64,000 bases of DNA from DATBSL01 sp963729875 (lineage in GTDB: Bacteria; Acidobacteriota; Vicinamibacteria; Fen-336): the NCBI GenBank assembly GCA_963729875.1, contig CAVSPR010000004.1, forward strand, positions 1,205,530 to 1,269,529. The letters are read 5' to 3'. The notes under the pieces were generated by a model. The model was given only the letters and a program-made list of their open reading frames with translations, searched no databases and was not told the DNA's origin. Below, piece after piece: positions 26,999 through 35,882 of the stretch. The position numbers were made by a program, and so were the translations under genes. The stretch's first letter is position 1. Each line of letters begins with the position of its first letter.

Positions 26999-28807
26999 AT
27001 GACGATCCGGATCGGTGACCTCGCCCTGTCCGCCGGGCTCGTGAGCCCCGCGCAGCTGCAGGAGGCGCAGGCGCACCAGAAGGCGAACGGGGGCCGCATC
27101 GGGGTCGCGCTCGTCGCGCTCGGCCACCTGACCGAGCTCCAGATCACCGGCCTCGTGGCCCGGCAGTACGGCCTGCCCTCGGTCGAGAACCTCGACTCCG
27201 TCGAGGTGTCCCCCGCGGTCCTCGCCCTCGTGCCCCGCGAGCACGCTCTCGCGCACTGCGTGCTCCCGCTCTCGCGCAGCGGGGCCCAGCTGCAGATGGC
27301 CATGCCCGACCCCACGAACGTCTTCGCGGTGGACCCGATCCAGTTCCGGACCGGGCTCAAGGTGAAGCCGGTGGTGGCGGCGGAGAGCGCGATCGCGCGG
27401 GCCGTGCTCCGCCTCTACGGCGAGGAGAAGGGCCTCGTGCCCGCGGGCCGGGCGACGAGGCCGCCGTCGGCCGCCAACGCCCCGGAGGCCGAGCTCAACC
27501 CCAACGACATCGCGACCGGGAGCGTCGAGATCGACCCCGACGCCTTCGCCGCCGACGACGCCGAGGTCGAGCAGGTCCAGGTGGGGCCCGAGGAGATCGA
27601 CGTCGCGTCGCTCAGCCGTGGCGGCAGCGACCGCCCGGTCGTGGCCCAGGTCAACCGCATCCTCCTCGAGGCCTACCGCCGCGGCGCCTCCGACATCCAC
27701 ATCGAGCCCTACGAGAAGGAGGTCTCGGTCCGCTTCCGCGTGGACGGGGTCCTCACGCAGTTCGGGACGCTCCCGCTGCGGGCGCGCGAGACCGTCACCG
27801 CGCGCCTCAAGATCATGGCGAACCTCGACATCGCGGAGCGCCGCGTCCCGCAGAGCGGCCGGATCCAGATCCGCTTCCGCCTCGACGAGCGGGTGCGCGA
27901 CCTCGACTTCCGCGTCTCGTGCCTGCCCACCCTGTGGGGCGAGAAGATCGTCCTGCGGCTGCTCGACAAGACCCGGCTCATGCTCGACATGACGAAGCTG
28001 GGCTTCGAGGAGCACTCGCTGCGCCGCTTCCAGGCGGCGATCGCGAAGCCGTACGGGATCGTGCTCGTGACCGGCCCCACGGGCTCGGGGAAGACGAACA
28101 CCCTCTACTCGGCCCTCTCCACCCTCAACAAGCGCGACACCAACATCATGACCGCCGAGGACCCGGTGGAGTTCAACCTCGCGGGGCTGAACCAGGTGCA
28201 GATCCGCGACGCGGTCGGGCTCACCTTCGCCGCGGTCCTGCGGGAGTTCCTGCGGCAGGACCCGAACATCATCCTCGTCGGCGAGATCCGGGACTACGAG
28301 ACGGCCGAGATCGCGGTGAAGGCGTCGCTCACCGGCCACCTCGTCCTCTCGACGCTCCACACGAACGACGCCCCCTCCACGGTATCGCGCCTCGTGAACA
28401 TGGGGATCGAGCCGTTCCTCGTGGGGACGGCGGTGAACCTCATCCAGGCGCAGCGCCTCGTGCGGCGGGTCTGCACCGCCTGCAAGGCGGACGTCACGGG
28501 GGAGATCCACGCGGAGAGCCTGGTCGACGCCGGCTTCGACCCCGCCGAGCTCGCCTCGCTGCGGGTGTTCCGCGGAAGGGGCTGCTCCGCCTGCAGCGGC
28601 ACCGGCCTCAAGGGCCGGGTGGGGCTCTACGAGGTGATGGAGATGACCGAGTCGATCCGCGACCTCGTGATGGTCGGGGCCACGGCGGTCGAGATCAAGA
28701 GGAAGGCGCTCGACGAGGGAATGCTGACCCTCCGCATGAGCGGGCTCGAGAAGATCCGGCAGGGGATGACGAGCCTCGAAGAGGTCCTGCGCGAGACCGT
28801 GCGATGA
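26999..28807 (+). CDS. pilB: PilB/GspE-family type IV pilus/type II secretion assembly ATPase
   Basis: 602 residues. The N-terminal MshEN-type domain reads GGRIGVALVALGHLTELQITGLVARQYGLP (about residues 30-60), the consensus that binds cyclic-di-GMP in relatives. The ATPase core has Walker A GPTGSGKTNTL (about 358-368), Asp box EDPVEFNLAGLNQVQI, Walker B IILVGEIRDYETAEIA and His box LSTLHTNDAPSTVSRL. Two CxxC pairs (CTACKADV, CSACSG) bind zinc. Full length. No pilus genes are adjacent; instead it leads a run of TPR and signalling genes with ATGA overlaps, so it may drive a specialised machine. Confidence 0.9.
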   Translation: MTIRIGDLALSAGLVSPAQLQEAQAHQKANGGRIGVALVALGHLTELQITGLVARQYGLPSVENLDSVEVSPAVLALVPREHALAHCVLPLSRSGAQLQMAMPDPTNVFAVDPIQFRTGLKVKPVVAAESAIARAVLRLYGEEKGLVPAGRATRPPSAANAPEAELNPNDIATGSVEIDPDAFAADDAEVEQVQVGPEEIDVASLSRGGSDRPVVAQVNRILLEAYRRGASDIHIEPYEKEVSVRFRVDGVLTQFGTLPLRARETVTARLKIMANLDIAERRVPQSGRIQIRFRLDERVRDLDFRVSCLPTLWGEKIVLRLLDKTRLMLDMTKLGFEEHSLRRFQAAIAKPYGIVLVTGPTGSGKTNTLYSALSTLNKRDTNIMTAEDPVEFNLAGLNQVQIRDAVGLTFAAVLREFLRQDPNIILVGEIRDYETAEIAVKASLTGHLVLSTLHTNDAPSTVSRLVNMGIEPFLVGTAVNLIQAQRLVRRVCTACKADVTGEIHAESLVDAGFDPAELASLRVFRGRGCSACSGTGLKGRVGLYEVMEMTESIRDLVMVGATAVEIKRKALDEGMLTLRMSGLEKIRQGMTSLEEVLRETVR

Positions 28808-29781
28808 GCACCAACCCCGAGCGGTCGAGGCCGGCGCGGATCGCCGTCCTCCTGCGTCAGGCCAGGGAGGCCGAGGAGAGAGGCCGGGTCGCCGAGGCGG
28901 CGTCGCTCCTCCAGGACGTGGTGCGCCTGGACCCGCGCGACTACAAGACGCTGCACCGGCTGGGGGAGCTCTTCCGGGTCCGCCTCAACCGCTTCCGCGA
29001 GGCGGCCGCGTGGTACGCCCGCGAGGCCCGGGTCCAGGAGGAGGAGGGGTTCCACGGCCGCGCGATCGGGCTGTGGCGCCTCGTCCTGCGCTGCGACCCG
29101 GCCCGCGTCGAGGCGCACGAGCGCGTCGGCGCGCTGTACGTCGAGATGGGCCGCGTCGCGGACGCGCGGCTTCACTACGAGCGCGCGGCCCTCGAGCTCA
29201 GGGAGGCGGGCCTCGTCCGCGAGGCGGCCGTGCTGCGGGCGCACCTCGCGGCGCTGCCGCCGGGGCCGGAGGCCGCGATCGCGCCGGAGGCCGCGGTCGA
29301 ACCGGACTCGGCGGTACGCGTCGAGCGCGGGGAGGTGGGCGCGCCCGCGGGGATCGCGGAGCCCGCGCCGGAGCCGCCGCCCGACGCCGACGCGGTCGAG
29401 TTCGCGGCCGACCGCCTCCAGAACGGACGCCTCTTCCACCACTACGGCCTCCACCAGCAGGCCCGCCAGCAGCTCGAGGAGCTGCTGGCGAGCCTCCCGG
29501 AGCACGTCGGCGGGCGGCAGCTGCTGGTGGAGGTGTGCCGCGCGCTCGGCGACCACGATGCGGCGGCGCAGCACCTGCGCGTGGCCACGCGGGTGATGAG
29601 AGGCCAGGGGGAGGCGCCCGCGACGAGCGAGGCGTGGGCGCCCCCCGTGGAGGAGTGGGACGGGGAGCCGACGGTCGAGGAGCGCGCGGCGGAGGACCCG
29701 CTGGCCTCCCTGATGGGCGAGATCCGGGACGACGTGGAGCGTCTCGTCGACGCGCTCCACCGCCGGGAGGGGAAACGATGA
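28804..29781 (+). CDS. Tetratricopeptide-repeat protein
   Basis: 325 residues. TPR-like helical pairs occupy about residues 10-150 (for example DPRDYKTLHRLGELFRVRLNRFREAAAWYAREA and RAIGLWRLVLRCDPARVEAHERVGALYVEMG), then an Ala/Pro/Glu-rich linker, a second helical segment (ADRLQNGRLFHHYGLHQQARQQLEELLASLP) and a C-terminal helix MGEIRDDVERLVDALHR. Probably a scaffold for the PilB ATPase or the downstream signalling proteins. ATG overlaps the pilB stop by ATGA. Confidence 0.75.
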   Translation: MSTNPERSRPARIAVLLRQAREAEERGRVAEAASLLQDVVRLDPRDYKTLHRLGELFRVRLNRFREAAAWYAREARVQEEEGFHGRAIGLWRLVLRCDPARVEAHERVGALYVEMGRVADARLHYERAALELREAGLVREAAVLRAHLAALPPGPEAAIAPEAAVEPDSAVRVERGEVGAPAGIAEPAPEPPPDADAVEFAADRLQNGRLFHHYGLHQQARQQLEELLASLPEHVGGRQLLVEVCRALGDHDAAAQHLRVATRVMRGQGEAPATSEAWAPPVEEWDGEPTVEERAAEDPLASLMGEIRDDVERLVDALHRREGKR

Positions 29782-30703
29782 GCGGCACGTGTGCGGAAAG
29801 CGACGCGGAGCGATTCGCGAGGCTGGAGGCGGCGGTCCAGAAGGCCCCGGCCGGGGGGAGGCGTGGGCGAACCTGGGATTCGCCTATCGGGTGGCGGGGC
29901 ACACCGAGCTCGCCGCCTTCGCCCTGGGCCGCGCGACCGAGCTCGCGCCGCAGAACCACTGGGCGTGGCACTACCTCTCGGTCAGCCAGGCCCGGCTCGA
30001 GGAGGGGGAGCAGGCGCTCGCTTCCGCACGAAAGGCGGTCGGGGCGGCACCCGGGTGGGCCACGGCGCTCCTGAACCTCGGGCGGCGACTCCTGGACGCC
30101 GGCCGGCCGCGGGAGGCGCGGGTCTTCCTCGAAGACGCGGCGCGGCGTGTCCCGTGCGGCGAGACGGCGGGCGCCCTGGGCGTGGCCCTCTTCCGTTCGG
30201 AGGACTACGCGGGGGCGGCCCCCTGGCTCGAAGAGAGCCTGCGCGAGGACCCGGAGGAGCCCGTCCTGTGGGCCTACCTCGGCGTGTGCCTCGACGAGGT
30301 AGGCCGCACGGAGGCGTCGGCCTGGGCCCTCGAGACGGCCGTGCGCGGCCTGCCCGACTACGGCTGGGCGTGGGGGCGACTGGGCAAGGCCCTGCGCGCC
30401 CTCGGCCGCCACGAGGAGGCCGTGCGGGCCTACGAGAAGTCGGTCGAGCACGGGTTCGCTCCGCCGGTGCTGTGGTCCGACTTCGGACACTCCGCCGCGG
30501 AGGTGAAGGACCTCGAGCGGCTGAAGCGGGCCTGCCGCGAGCTGGGCAAGCTGGACGCCGAGATGGCGAAGCCGCTCCGCCGGCGGCTGCGGAGATTGAG
30601 AGCGGAAGGGCGCGCGAGTGCGCGGCCCGTCGAGGCGCACGAGGCGAGAGCCGAGGAGGGGCGATGTCGGGCTCGATGGCGGGGGACCCGATCCGCGAGC
30701 TGA
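29778..30703 (+). pseudogene. Second TPR protein, one frameshift in a G run
   Basis: About 308 residues with five to seven TPR units (WANLGFAYRVAGHTELAAFALGRATELAP, WATALLNLGRRLLDAGRPREARVFLEDAARR, WAYLGVCLDEVGRTEASAWALETAVRGLP, WAWGRLGKALRALGRHEEAVRAYEKSVE). The ATG at 29778 overlaps the previous stop by ATGA and gives MSGTCAESDAERFARLEAAVQKAP before the frame is lost at a run of six Gs near 29860; a one-base change there restores the repeats. The end overlaps the truncated VWA gene by 40 bases. Confidence 0.7.
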
Positions 30704-30942
30704 ACGAGGGTCTCAAGGCCTTCCGCGACGCGCTGGTGGCCGCCGAGCTCGCCGCGAAGCGCGTCGAGGTGGGCTGCGTGACCTTCGGCCCCGTGAACGT
30801 CACCACGGAGTTCGAGTCGGCGTCCGTCTTCGCGCCCCCGTGGCTCTCGAACTCCATGAAGAGCGTCTCCCGCTCGATGCCCGGCGACCAGGTCCAGCTC
30901 GAGAATCCGAAGGACGGGCCCGAGGGATGGGCGCAGATCTGA
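30664..30942 (+). pseudogene. TerY-like VWA protein with the middle deleted
   Basis: Only 92 residues against about 210 for the family. SGSMAGDPIRELNEGLKAFRDAL to VTFGPVNVTTEFESASVF is the VWA N-terminal half; it jumps in frame at FAPP directly to WLSNSMKSVSRSMPGDQVQLENP, the extreme C-terminus of the family. The residues before SGSM (normally a strand ending D-V) are also missing, so the MIDAS Asp is lost. TerY proteins are partners of PP2C and HHH-kinases in the TerY-P triad, and both lie directly downstream. It cannot be functional as read: either a real deletion or an assembly gap. Confidence 0.7.
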
Positions 30943-31763
30943 CGGCCGGGGCACCGGTCACCTGGAGGACCGTCGCGGCCTCGGTGGCGGGGACGTCCCA
31001 CGTGGCGGCGGGCCAGCCGTGCGCCGACGCGTGGGCCATCCACGATCTGCCCCTGGCCGGGGGCGGGAGCCTCCTCTTCGCCGCCGTCGCGGACGGGGCG
31101 GGCTCGGCGGAGCGAGCCGCCCTCGGGGCCCGCCTCGCCTGCGACGCGGCCGCCGACGTCGCCGGCCTCTGGGCCGTGGAGAACGCGGGCCTCGACGCAT
31201 TCACGCCCGACACCGCGCGGGCGTGGGTCGAGAGCGTGGGCGGCCTGCTCGGCGAGGTGGCCGCCCTGGAGGGCCGGGAGCGGCGCGACTTCGCCGCGAC
31301 CCTCCTCGTCGCCCTCGTGGACGGGGCGAGCGCCGTCTTCCTTCAGGTCGGGGACGGCGCGATCGTCTACCGGGAGGCCGGGGGCGACTTCACTCCGGCC
31401 CTCTGGCCGCAGAACGGCGAGTACGCCAACACCACGTGGTTCGTGACCGACGACGAGGCGGCCGACCTCGTCCAGCTCGCCCGCGTGCGGGGCGTCGACG
31501 AGGTCGCGCTTCTCACCGACGGACTTCAGTCGCTCGCCCTGCGCTTTGCCAGCCGCGAGGCGCACGGCCCGTTCTTCGAGCCGATGTTCCGAAGGCTCCG
31601 GGCGCCCGCGCCGGAGACGGGCGAGGCCGGAGCCGGAGCCGGCGCGACGGCGGTCGGCCTCGACGCCGAGCTGAAGGCCTTCCTGGCATCCGGCCCGGTC
31701 AACGCGCGCACGGACGACGACAAGACGCTCGTCCTCGCCACGCGGCTCCGCGGCGGGGAGTAG
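30927..31763 (+). CDS. PP2C-family protein phosphatase (TerY-P triad)
   Basis: 278 residues, complete. WRTVAASVAGTSHVAAGQPCADAW opens the domain; the metal-binding Asp motifs are AAVADGAGSAERAALGA (about residue 44) and LQVGDGAIVYREAG (about 138), and VALLTDGLQSLALRFA (about 193) completes the site. It dephosphorylates Ser/Thr targets of the partner kinase. ATG at 30927 is preceded by GAGGG and overlaps the truncated VWA gene by 16 bases. PP2C_2-type members of this exact kind occur between a TerY VWA gene and an HHH kinase, as here. Confidence 0.82.
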   Translation: MGADLTAGAPVTWRTVAASVAGTSHVAAGQPCADAWAIHDLPLAGGGSLLFAAVADGAGSAERAALGARLACDAAADVAGLWAVENAGLDAFTPDTARAWVESVGGLLGEVAALEGRERRDFAATLLVALVDGASAVFLQVGDGAIVYREAGGDFTPALWPQNGEYANTTWFVTDDEAADLVQLARVRGVDEVALLTDGLQSLALRFASREAHGPFFEPMFRRLRAPAPETGEAGAGAGATAVGLDAELKAFLASGPVNARTDDDKTLVLATRLRGGE

Positions 31764-31767
31764 GCCC

Positions 31768-32166
31768 GTGCGGACCTACTTCGACCTGCACGGGAGGGAG
31801 GTGGCCCTCGGGCGCTGCCTGGGGCGCGGGGGAGAGGGCGCCGTCTACGCGATCCCGCACCGGCCTCGCCTGATCGCGATCGGCGCGGCGTCGCCGAGCG
31901 AAACGCTGGCCTGGCCCGGCCGGCCTCAGAGGCCGGAGCCCTACGGTCGCAGCCCGCAGGTCGAGCCCGAGCTCGTGACCGCACTGCTCGCGTGGCGGCA
32001 GCGCGTGGAGCGGGACTTCGTCTTCGACCTGGCGAAGGGGGTGCGGCCGGCCGAGCTCGCGCAGCTGCGCCGGGCCATCCTCGCGCGGCGGCAGGAGCTG
32101 CTTCCCGACATGGACGCAGCGCACCGGCGCCTGGCCCAGGCGAGGGCCGACCTGGCCGCGCTTTGA
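31768..32166 (+). pseudogene. HHH-type Ser/Thr kinase (TerY-P triad), core deleted
   Basis: 132 residues. The N-terminus (YFDLHGREVALGRCLGRGGEGAVYAI) is the kinase Gly-rich loop; the C-terminal two thirds (LVTALLAWRQRVERDFVFDLAKG onward, ending RRLAQARADLAAL) is the tail normally found after the helix-hairpin-helix of TerY-P kinases of 500 or more residues. The catalytic Lys, HRD and DFG regions are absent, and an unfamiliar stretch joins the halves. It therefore mirrors the deletion in the VWA gene 800 bases upstream. Confidence 0.65.
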
Positions 32167-32230
32167 GGCTCCCGGGCTCGTTCGCTCGAGCTCGCGGCGG
32201 CCGCGAGCAGTGGCGGTATGCTGTGCACCG

Positions 32231-33892
32231 ATGGGCCAGACGCGGGTCGACCTCCAGCACCTCCTCGAGGACCTGCGCGACGCGTACCCCGGCGCCATCG
32301 AGGAGACGATCCTCTCCGAGGTGGTGGCGAACGCGCTCGACTCGGGCGCCACGACCCTCAGGGTGCTGACCGACCCCGCGGAGCGGACGATCGTGTTCGT
32401 GGACGACGGGTGCGGGATGAGCCGGCGTGAGCTCGCGAGGTACCACGACCTCGCGGCCAGCGGCAAGACGCGGGGCGAGGGGATCGGCTTCGCCGGGGTG
32501 GGGATCAAGCTGGGCCTGCTCGTGGCGGAGGACGTTCGAACCGAGACGCGGCGGGCGGGGAAGTCGGCGTCCACGCGGTGGCGGCTCGCCTCCCGGCACA
32601 AGGCCCCGTGGAAGTGGGAGCCGGTGCCGGGGTGGGTGGTCGAGCACGGCACGGCGGTCGGCCTCCACCTGCGCAACCCCCTTTCGCCTCTCCTCGACGC
32701 CGGGTACATCGAGCGCAGCCTTCGACTCCACTACGAGACGCTCTTCGAGGCCGAGTTCGACGAGCTCCTCGCCGAGCACTACCCGAAGGGTGTCGCCTTC
32801 TTCGTGAACGGGCGTGCGATCGAGCGCGTGCCCGGACGGGCCGGGGACCGAGCGGCGCTCGTGGTCCGGCTGTCCCGGAAGCGAAAGCCCGCGGCCGTGG
32901 GCTACCTCGAGCGGGGGACCGCGCCCCGCCCGGAGGACCTGCAGGGCCTCGCGGTGAGCACCCTCGGCAAGGTGATCCGGAGGGGCTGGGACTGGCTCGG
33001 CCTCGCCTCGGCCTCTCCGGGCCTCGTCGGCGGCCTCATCGAGGCCCCGGGCCTCGCCGCCGCGCTCACCCTCAACAAGGGCGACTTCGTCCGGGCGGGC
33101 CGCCGCGGGATCACGTACCTCGCCTACCGCAAGGCCATCCAGGAGGCGGTGCAGGCCCAGCTCGCCGCCTGGGGCGAGGCGCGGGACCGCGAGGACTCGG
33201 CGCGACGCCGAGCCGCGCGACCCCTCGAGAGGGACCTCGAGGCCGTGCTCGTGGGCCTCGCGGACGAGTTCCCCGCCCTGGCCGCGCTCGTCGAGAGGCG
33301 GCCGGGCGGCCAGAAGCGCCTGCCCACGGGCCGCGAGCCGCTGGGCGACTCCGGCCCGGCCGTCGCGACGACGGCCGGGTCTGCGGCGGAGGGCGCGGAC
33401 GTGGAGCCCTCTCTCGCCGGTGCGGCCGAGCGGACCACCCTTCCGGGGGAGGATCCGGAGGCGGCCGGCTCTCCCGCGACGCCGACGGAGCCGTCACGGG
33501 CGGAGGCCCCGGCCCCGGGACACGTCGCCGGCGAGGCCAGGGTCGCCGCGTCCGGCGTCGGAACCGGGGGCGTCCGGCGCCCCACCCGCTACGGGCTCGC
33601 GATCGACTTCGAGGAACGCCCCGACTCGCCCGAGCTCGGCCGGCTCGTCGAGTCGACCGTCCTCGTCAACACCGCGCACCCCGCGTACCTCCGGGCCGTC
33701 GCGTCGCACTCGGAGGGCTACCACGCCGCGCTCACCGTGGGCATGGCCCTGGCGGCGGTGGCCGTCGAGCCGGCGGGCGCGCAGGCGTTCCTCACGACGT
33801 TTCTCGCCCGATGGGGCGCGGCCGTGGCCCGCGACCGGCGGCGGCGCCAGCCGCGCGCCGCGCGCGGGGCCGGGCCGGGGGAGGACGAGTGA
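32231..33892 (+). CDS. GHKL (Hsp90/MutL/histidine-kinase-fold) ATPase
   Basis: 553 residues. The ATP-binding Bergerat fold shows the N box ILSEVVANALDSGATTLRVL (about residues 22-42), G1 IVFVDDGCGMS (about 50-60) and G2 GEGIGFAGVGIKLGLLVAED (about 75-95). No kinase or DHp domain is present, so this is an Hsp90-like/MORC-like stand-alone ATPase. A long Ala/Pro/Glu-rich disordered linker (about 370-460) precedes a C-terminal domain, RYGLAIDFEERPDSPELGRLVESTVLVNTAHPAYLRAV. ATG at 32231 chosen over an upstream in-frame codon. Its stop overlaps the SEC-C gene by GTGA. Confidence 0.8.
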   Translation: MGQTRVDLQHLLEDLRDAYPGAIEETILSEVVANALDSGATTLRVLTDPAERTIVFVDDGCGMSRRELARYHDLAASGKTRGEGIGFAGVGIKLGLLVAEDVRTETRRAGKSASTRWRLASRHKAPWKWEPVPGWVVEHGTAVGLHLRNPLSPLLDAGYIERSLRLHYETLFEAEFDELLAEHYPKGVAFFVNGRAIERVPGRAGDRAALVVRLSRKRKPAAVGYLERGTAPRPEDLQGLAVSTLGKVIRRGWDWLGLASASPGLVGGLIEAPGLAAALTLNKGDFVRAGRRGITYLAYRKAIQEAVQAQLAAWGEARDREDSARRRAARPLERDLEAVLVGLADEFPALAALVERRPGGQKRLPTGREPLGDSGPAVATTAGSAAEGADVEPSLAGAAERTTLPGEDPEAAGSPATPTEPSRAEAPAPGHVAGEARVAASGVGTGGVRRPTRYGLAIDFEERPDSPELGRLVESTVLVNTAHPAYLRAVASHSEGYHAALTVGMALAAVAVEPAGAQAFLTTFLARWGAAVARDRRRRQPRAARGAGPGEDE

Positions 33893-35874
33893 CGAGCGAC
33901 GAGCCGGAGGGGCCCGACGAGATTGCCGACGAGGCGATGGCGCAGGCGACGACCGAGCTGTTCGCCCGCGCCGTCCTCGAAGCGGTGCGCGTCCAGAGCT
34001 TCTCCGGCGTCCGGGATTTCGTGGACCGCGAGGTCGACGCCCGGCTGGGCGGAGGGCTGGACCCGAAGGGCCGTCGAGCGCTCGTGTGGGGCCTGGCCCG
34101 AGCCGCGTGGAGCAGCGCGCCGCTGCCCGGCAGCGGCTATCGCCAGGTGCGGCTCCAGGAGCCGGGTCGAAACGACCCCTGCCCTTGCGGCTCGGGGGAC
34201 AAGTACAAGAAGTGCTGCGCCGGGATCGGCGGCGGCTTCCCGCCTCTCCCGGAAGAAGAGGCCTGGGCCGTCGTGGCGCCGCAGCTGACCGTGGAGGAGG
34301 CGGTCGAAGCCCTCAAGGATCGGCGCCTGCCCCCCGAGGGGCTCGCGCCCCTCGCCGAGCGGCTGCGCGAGCTCGGCCTCGCCCGGAAGGCCTCCCGGCT
34401 GCTCGACAAGGCCATCTGGCAGGAGCCGCGGCCCGGCCGCCGCCTCGTGCCGGCGATCCGGATGTCGATCGACCTCGACGCCGACCGGCGCGGTCCCGCG
34501 GCCGCCCTCGAGCGCGCCCTCGGGATCCTCCCCGACCTGGGACGCGAGGCCCGGCCCGGCGTCGAACGGCTGCTCGTCCTCGTCGCCGTGGACGCCGGGC
34601 GAATGAAAGTGGCCGCGGATCTCGTTCAGAGCGCCGCGCGCAGCGACCCGCGCCACCCGGAGCTGGCGTTCGTGGAGGTCGTGGTGCGGCTCGTGGAGAA
34701 CCGGCTGGACGAGGCCGCGCGGCGGGCGCGGCTCTGGCTCGAGCGACTGCTGGAGGCCGGCCCCGACGAGGAGAGCGAGGGCCTCGTGGAGTTCCTCGAG
34801 CGGGCCGCGGACGACCCCGCCCGCGCGAGGGAAGAGCTGAAGGCGGAGGCGGACCGGCTGGAGAGCCCCGGGGACGACGAGCGGGAAGGACAGTCGGACG
34901 ACGACGCGGCGGACGCGGACGACGATTGGCTGCCGCAGCTCGACTGGATCGGGGAGCTCTCGTCTCTCGTGAAGGGCGTGCTCGACCGGCCGATCGTGAG
35001 CCATCCCCTGGAGGCGCGGGGCGGCGAGAGCGCCCTGGGCGTCCCCGAAGCGCTCGCCGAGGCCCTCGCCGAGTGGCGGGCGGCCTGGCCGTGCCCCAAG
35101 CCCCGCCTCACGAGCCTCGAGGTCGACGCCTGGAGAACCATCAAGAGGGCAGACCGGTGGCTGGATGTCCTGCGTCGCCGCCCGGGGGCCTTCGACCTCG
35201 TCGAGGTGCTCGACGACATCGCTGTGGCGGCGGGCATGGCCTCGGACGAAGGGGAGCCGGGGGCGGATGAGGCCCTCTACGCCCCCCTCGTGTCGCGCGG
35301 CGCGGCGACCGTCGAGCACTCGCTCGCGGCGGGCGGGGCCGCCCGGCTGCCGTGGTCGGTCGCGGCCAACCGCCCGGCACTGCGGCTGCTCACCCTCCAG
35401 GCGCTCGAGGCCTGCGCCGAGGGGCCCCCGGAGCCCGCGATCGTCCTTCTCGCGCGAATCCTCGCCCTCAACCCCTCCGACAACCACGGCCACCGCGAGC
35501 GCCTGGCCACGCTCTGCCTTCGCGCCGGCCAGCCGGAGCGCGTCCTGGAGATCGCCGCGCTCTTCCCCGGAGACGCACTTCCCGGCCTCCTCTTCGGCCG
35601 CGGGCTGGCGCTGCTGCGCCTCGGAAGGGAGGAGGAGGCCCGCGCGGCCCTGCGCGAAGCGGCCGAGCAGCGGCCACGGGTGGCGTGGGCCCTCCTGGCT
35701 CCCCCCGAGGAGATCGAGGCGGCGTGGGACAGGGTCTTCCTCGGGGGGGTCGGAACCGGGGGAATGCGGGTCGGCGGCGAGGAGGAGGCCCTGGAGTACC
35801 GCGACGACGCGATCGGGGAGTGGGAGAAGACCCCGGCTGCGCTTGACGTCCTCCGCGAGTCGACCGCGCCCTGA
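33889..35874 (+). CDS. SEC-C motif and TPR-like protein
   Basis: 661 residues. The SEC-C zinc motif PGRNDPCPCGSGDKYKKCC lies at about residues 92-110, as in SecA tails and many stress/defence proteins. The rest is helical repeat (LAERLRELGLARKASRLLDKAIW, RHPELAFVEVVVRLVENRLDEAARRARLWLERLL and, near the end, LLFGRGLALLRLGREEEARAALREAAEQRP) with an acidic linker around residue 330. The GTG start overlaps the GHKL gene, so the two are made together and probably form a complex. Confidence 0.78.
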   Translation: MTSDEPEGPDEIADEAMAQATTELFARAVLEAVRVQSFSGVRDFVDREVDARLGGGLDPKGRRALVWGLARAAWSSAPLPGSGYRQVRLQEPGRNDPCPCGSGDKYKKCCAGIGGGFPPLPEEEAWAVVAPQLTVEEAVEALKDRRLPPEGLAPLAERLRELGLARKASRLLDKAIWQEPRPGRRLVPAIRMSIDLDADRRGPAAALERALGILPDLGREARPGVERLLVLVAVDAGRMKVAADLVQSAARSDPRHPELAFVEVVVRLVENRLDEAARRARLWLERLLEAGPDEESEGLVEFLERAADDPARAREELKAEADRLESPGDDEREGQSDDDAADADDDWLPQLDWIGELSSLVKGVLDRPIVSHPLEARGGESALGVPEALAEALAEWRAAWPCPKPRLTSLEVDAWRTIKRADRWLDVLRRRPGAFDLVEVLDDIAVAAGMASDEGEPGADEALYAPLVSRGAATVEHSLAAGGAARLPWSVAANRPALRLLTLQALEACAEGPPEPAIVLLARILALNPSDNHGHRERLATLCLRAGQPERVLEIAALFPGDALPGLLFGRGLALLRLGREEEARAALREAAEQRPRVAWALLAPPEEIEAAWDRVFLGGVGTGGMRVGGEEEALEYRDDAIGEWEKTPAALDVLRESTAP

Positions 35875-35882
35875 CCCGCCTC

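Noticed and set aside
32578..33888. Very long plus-strand frame upstream of the SEC-C gene
   Set aside because: It is the third-frame shadow of the GHKL gene; the real start is GTG 33889 overlapping the GHKL stop.
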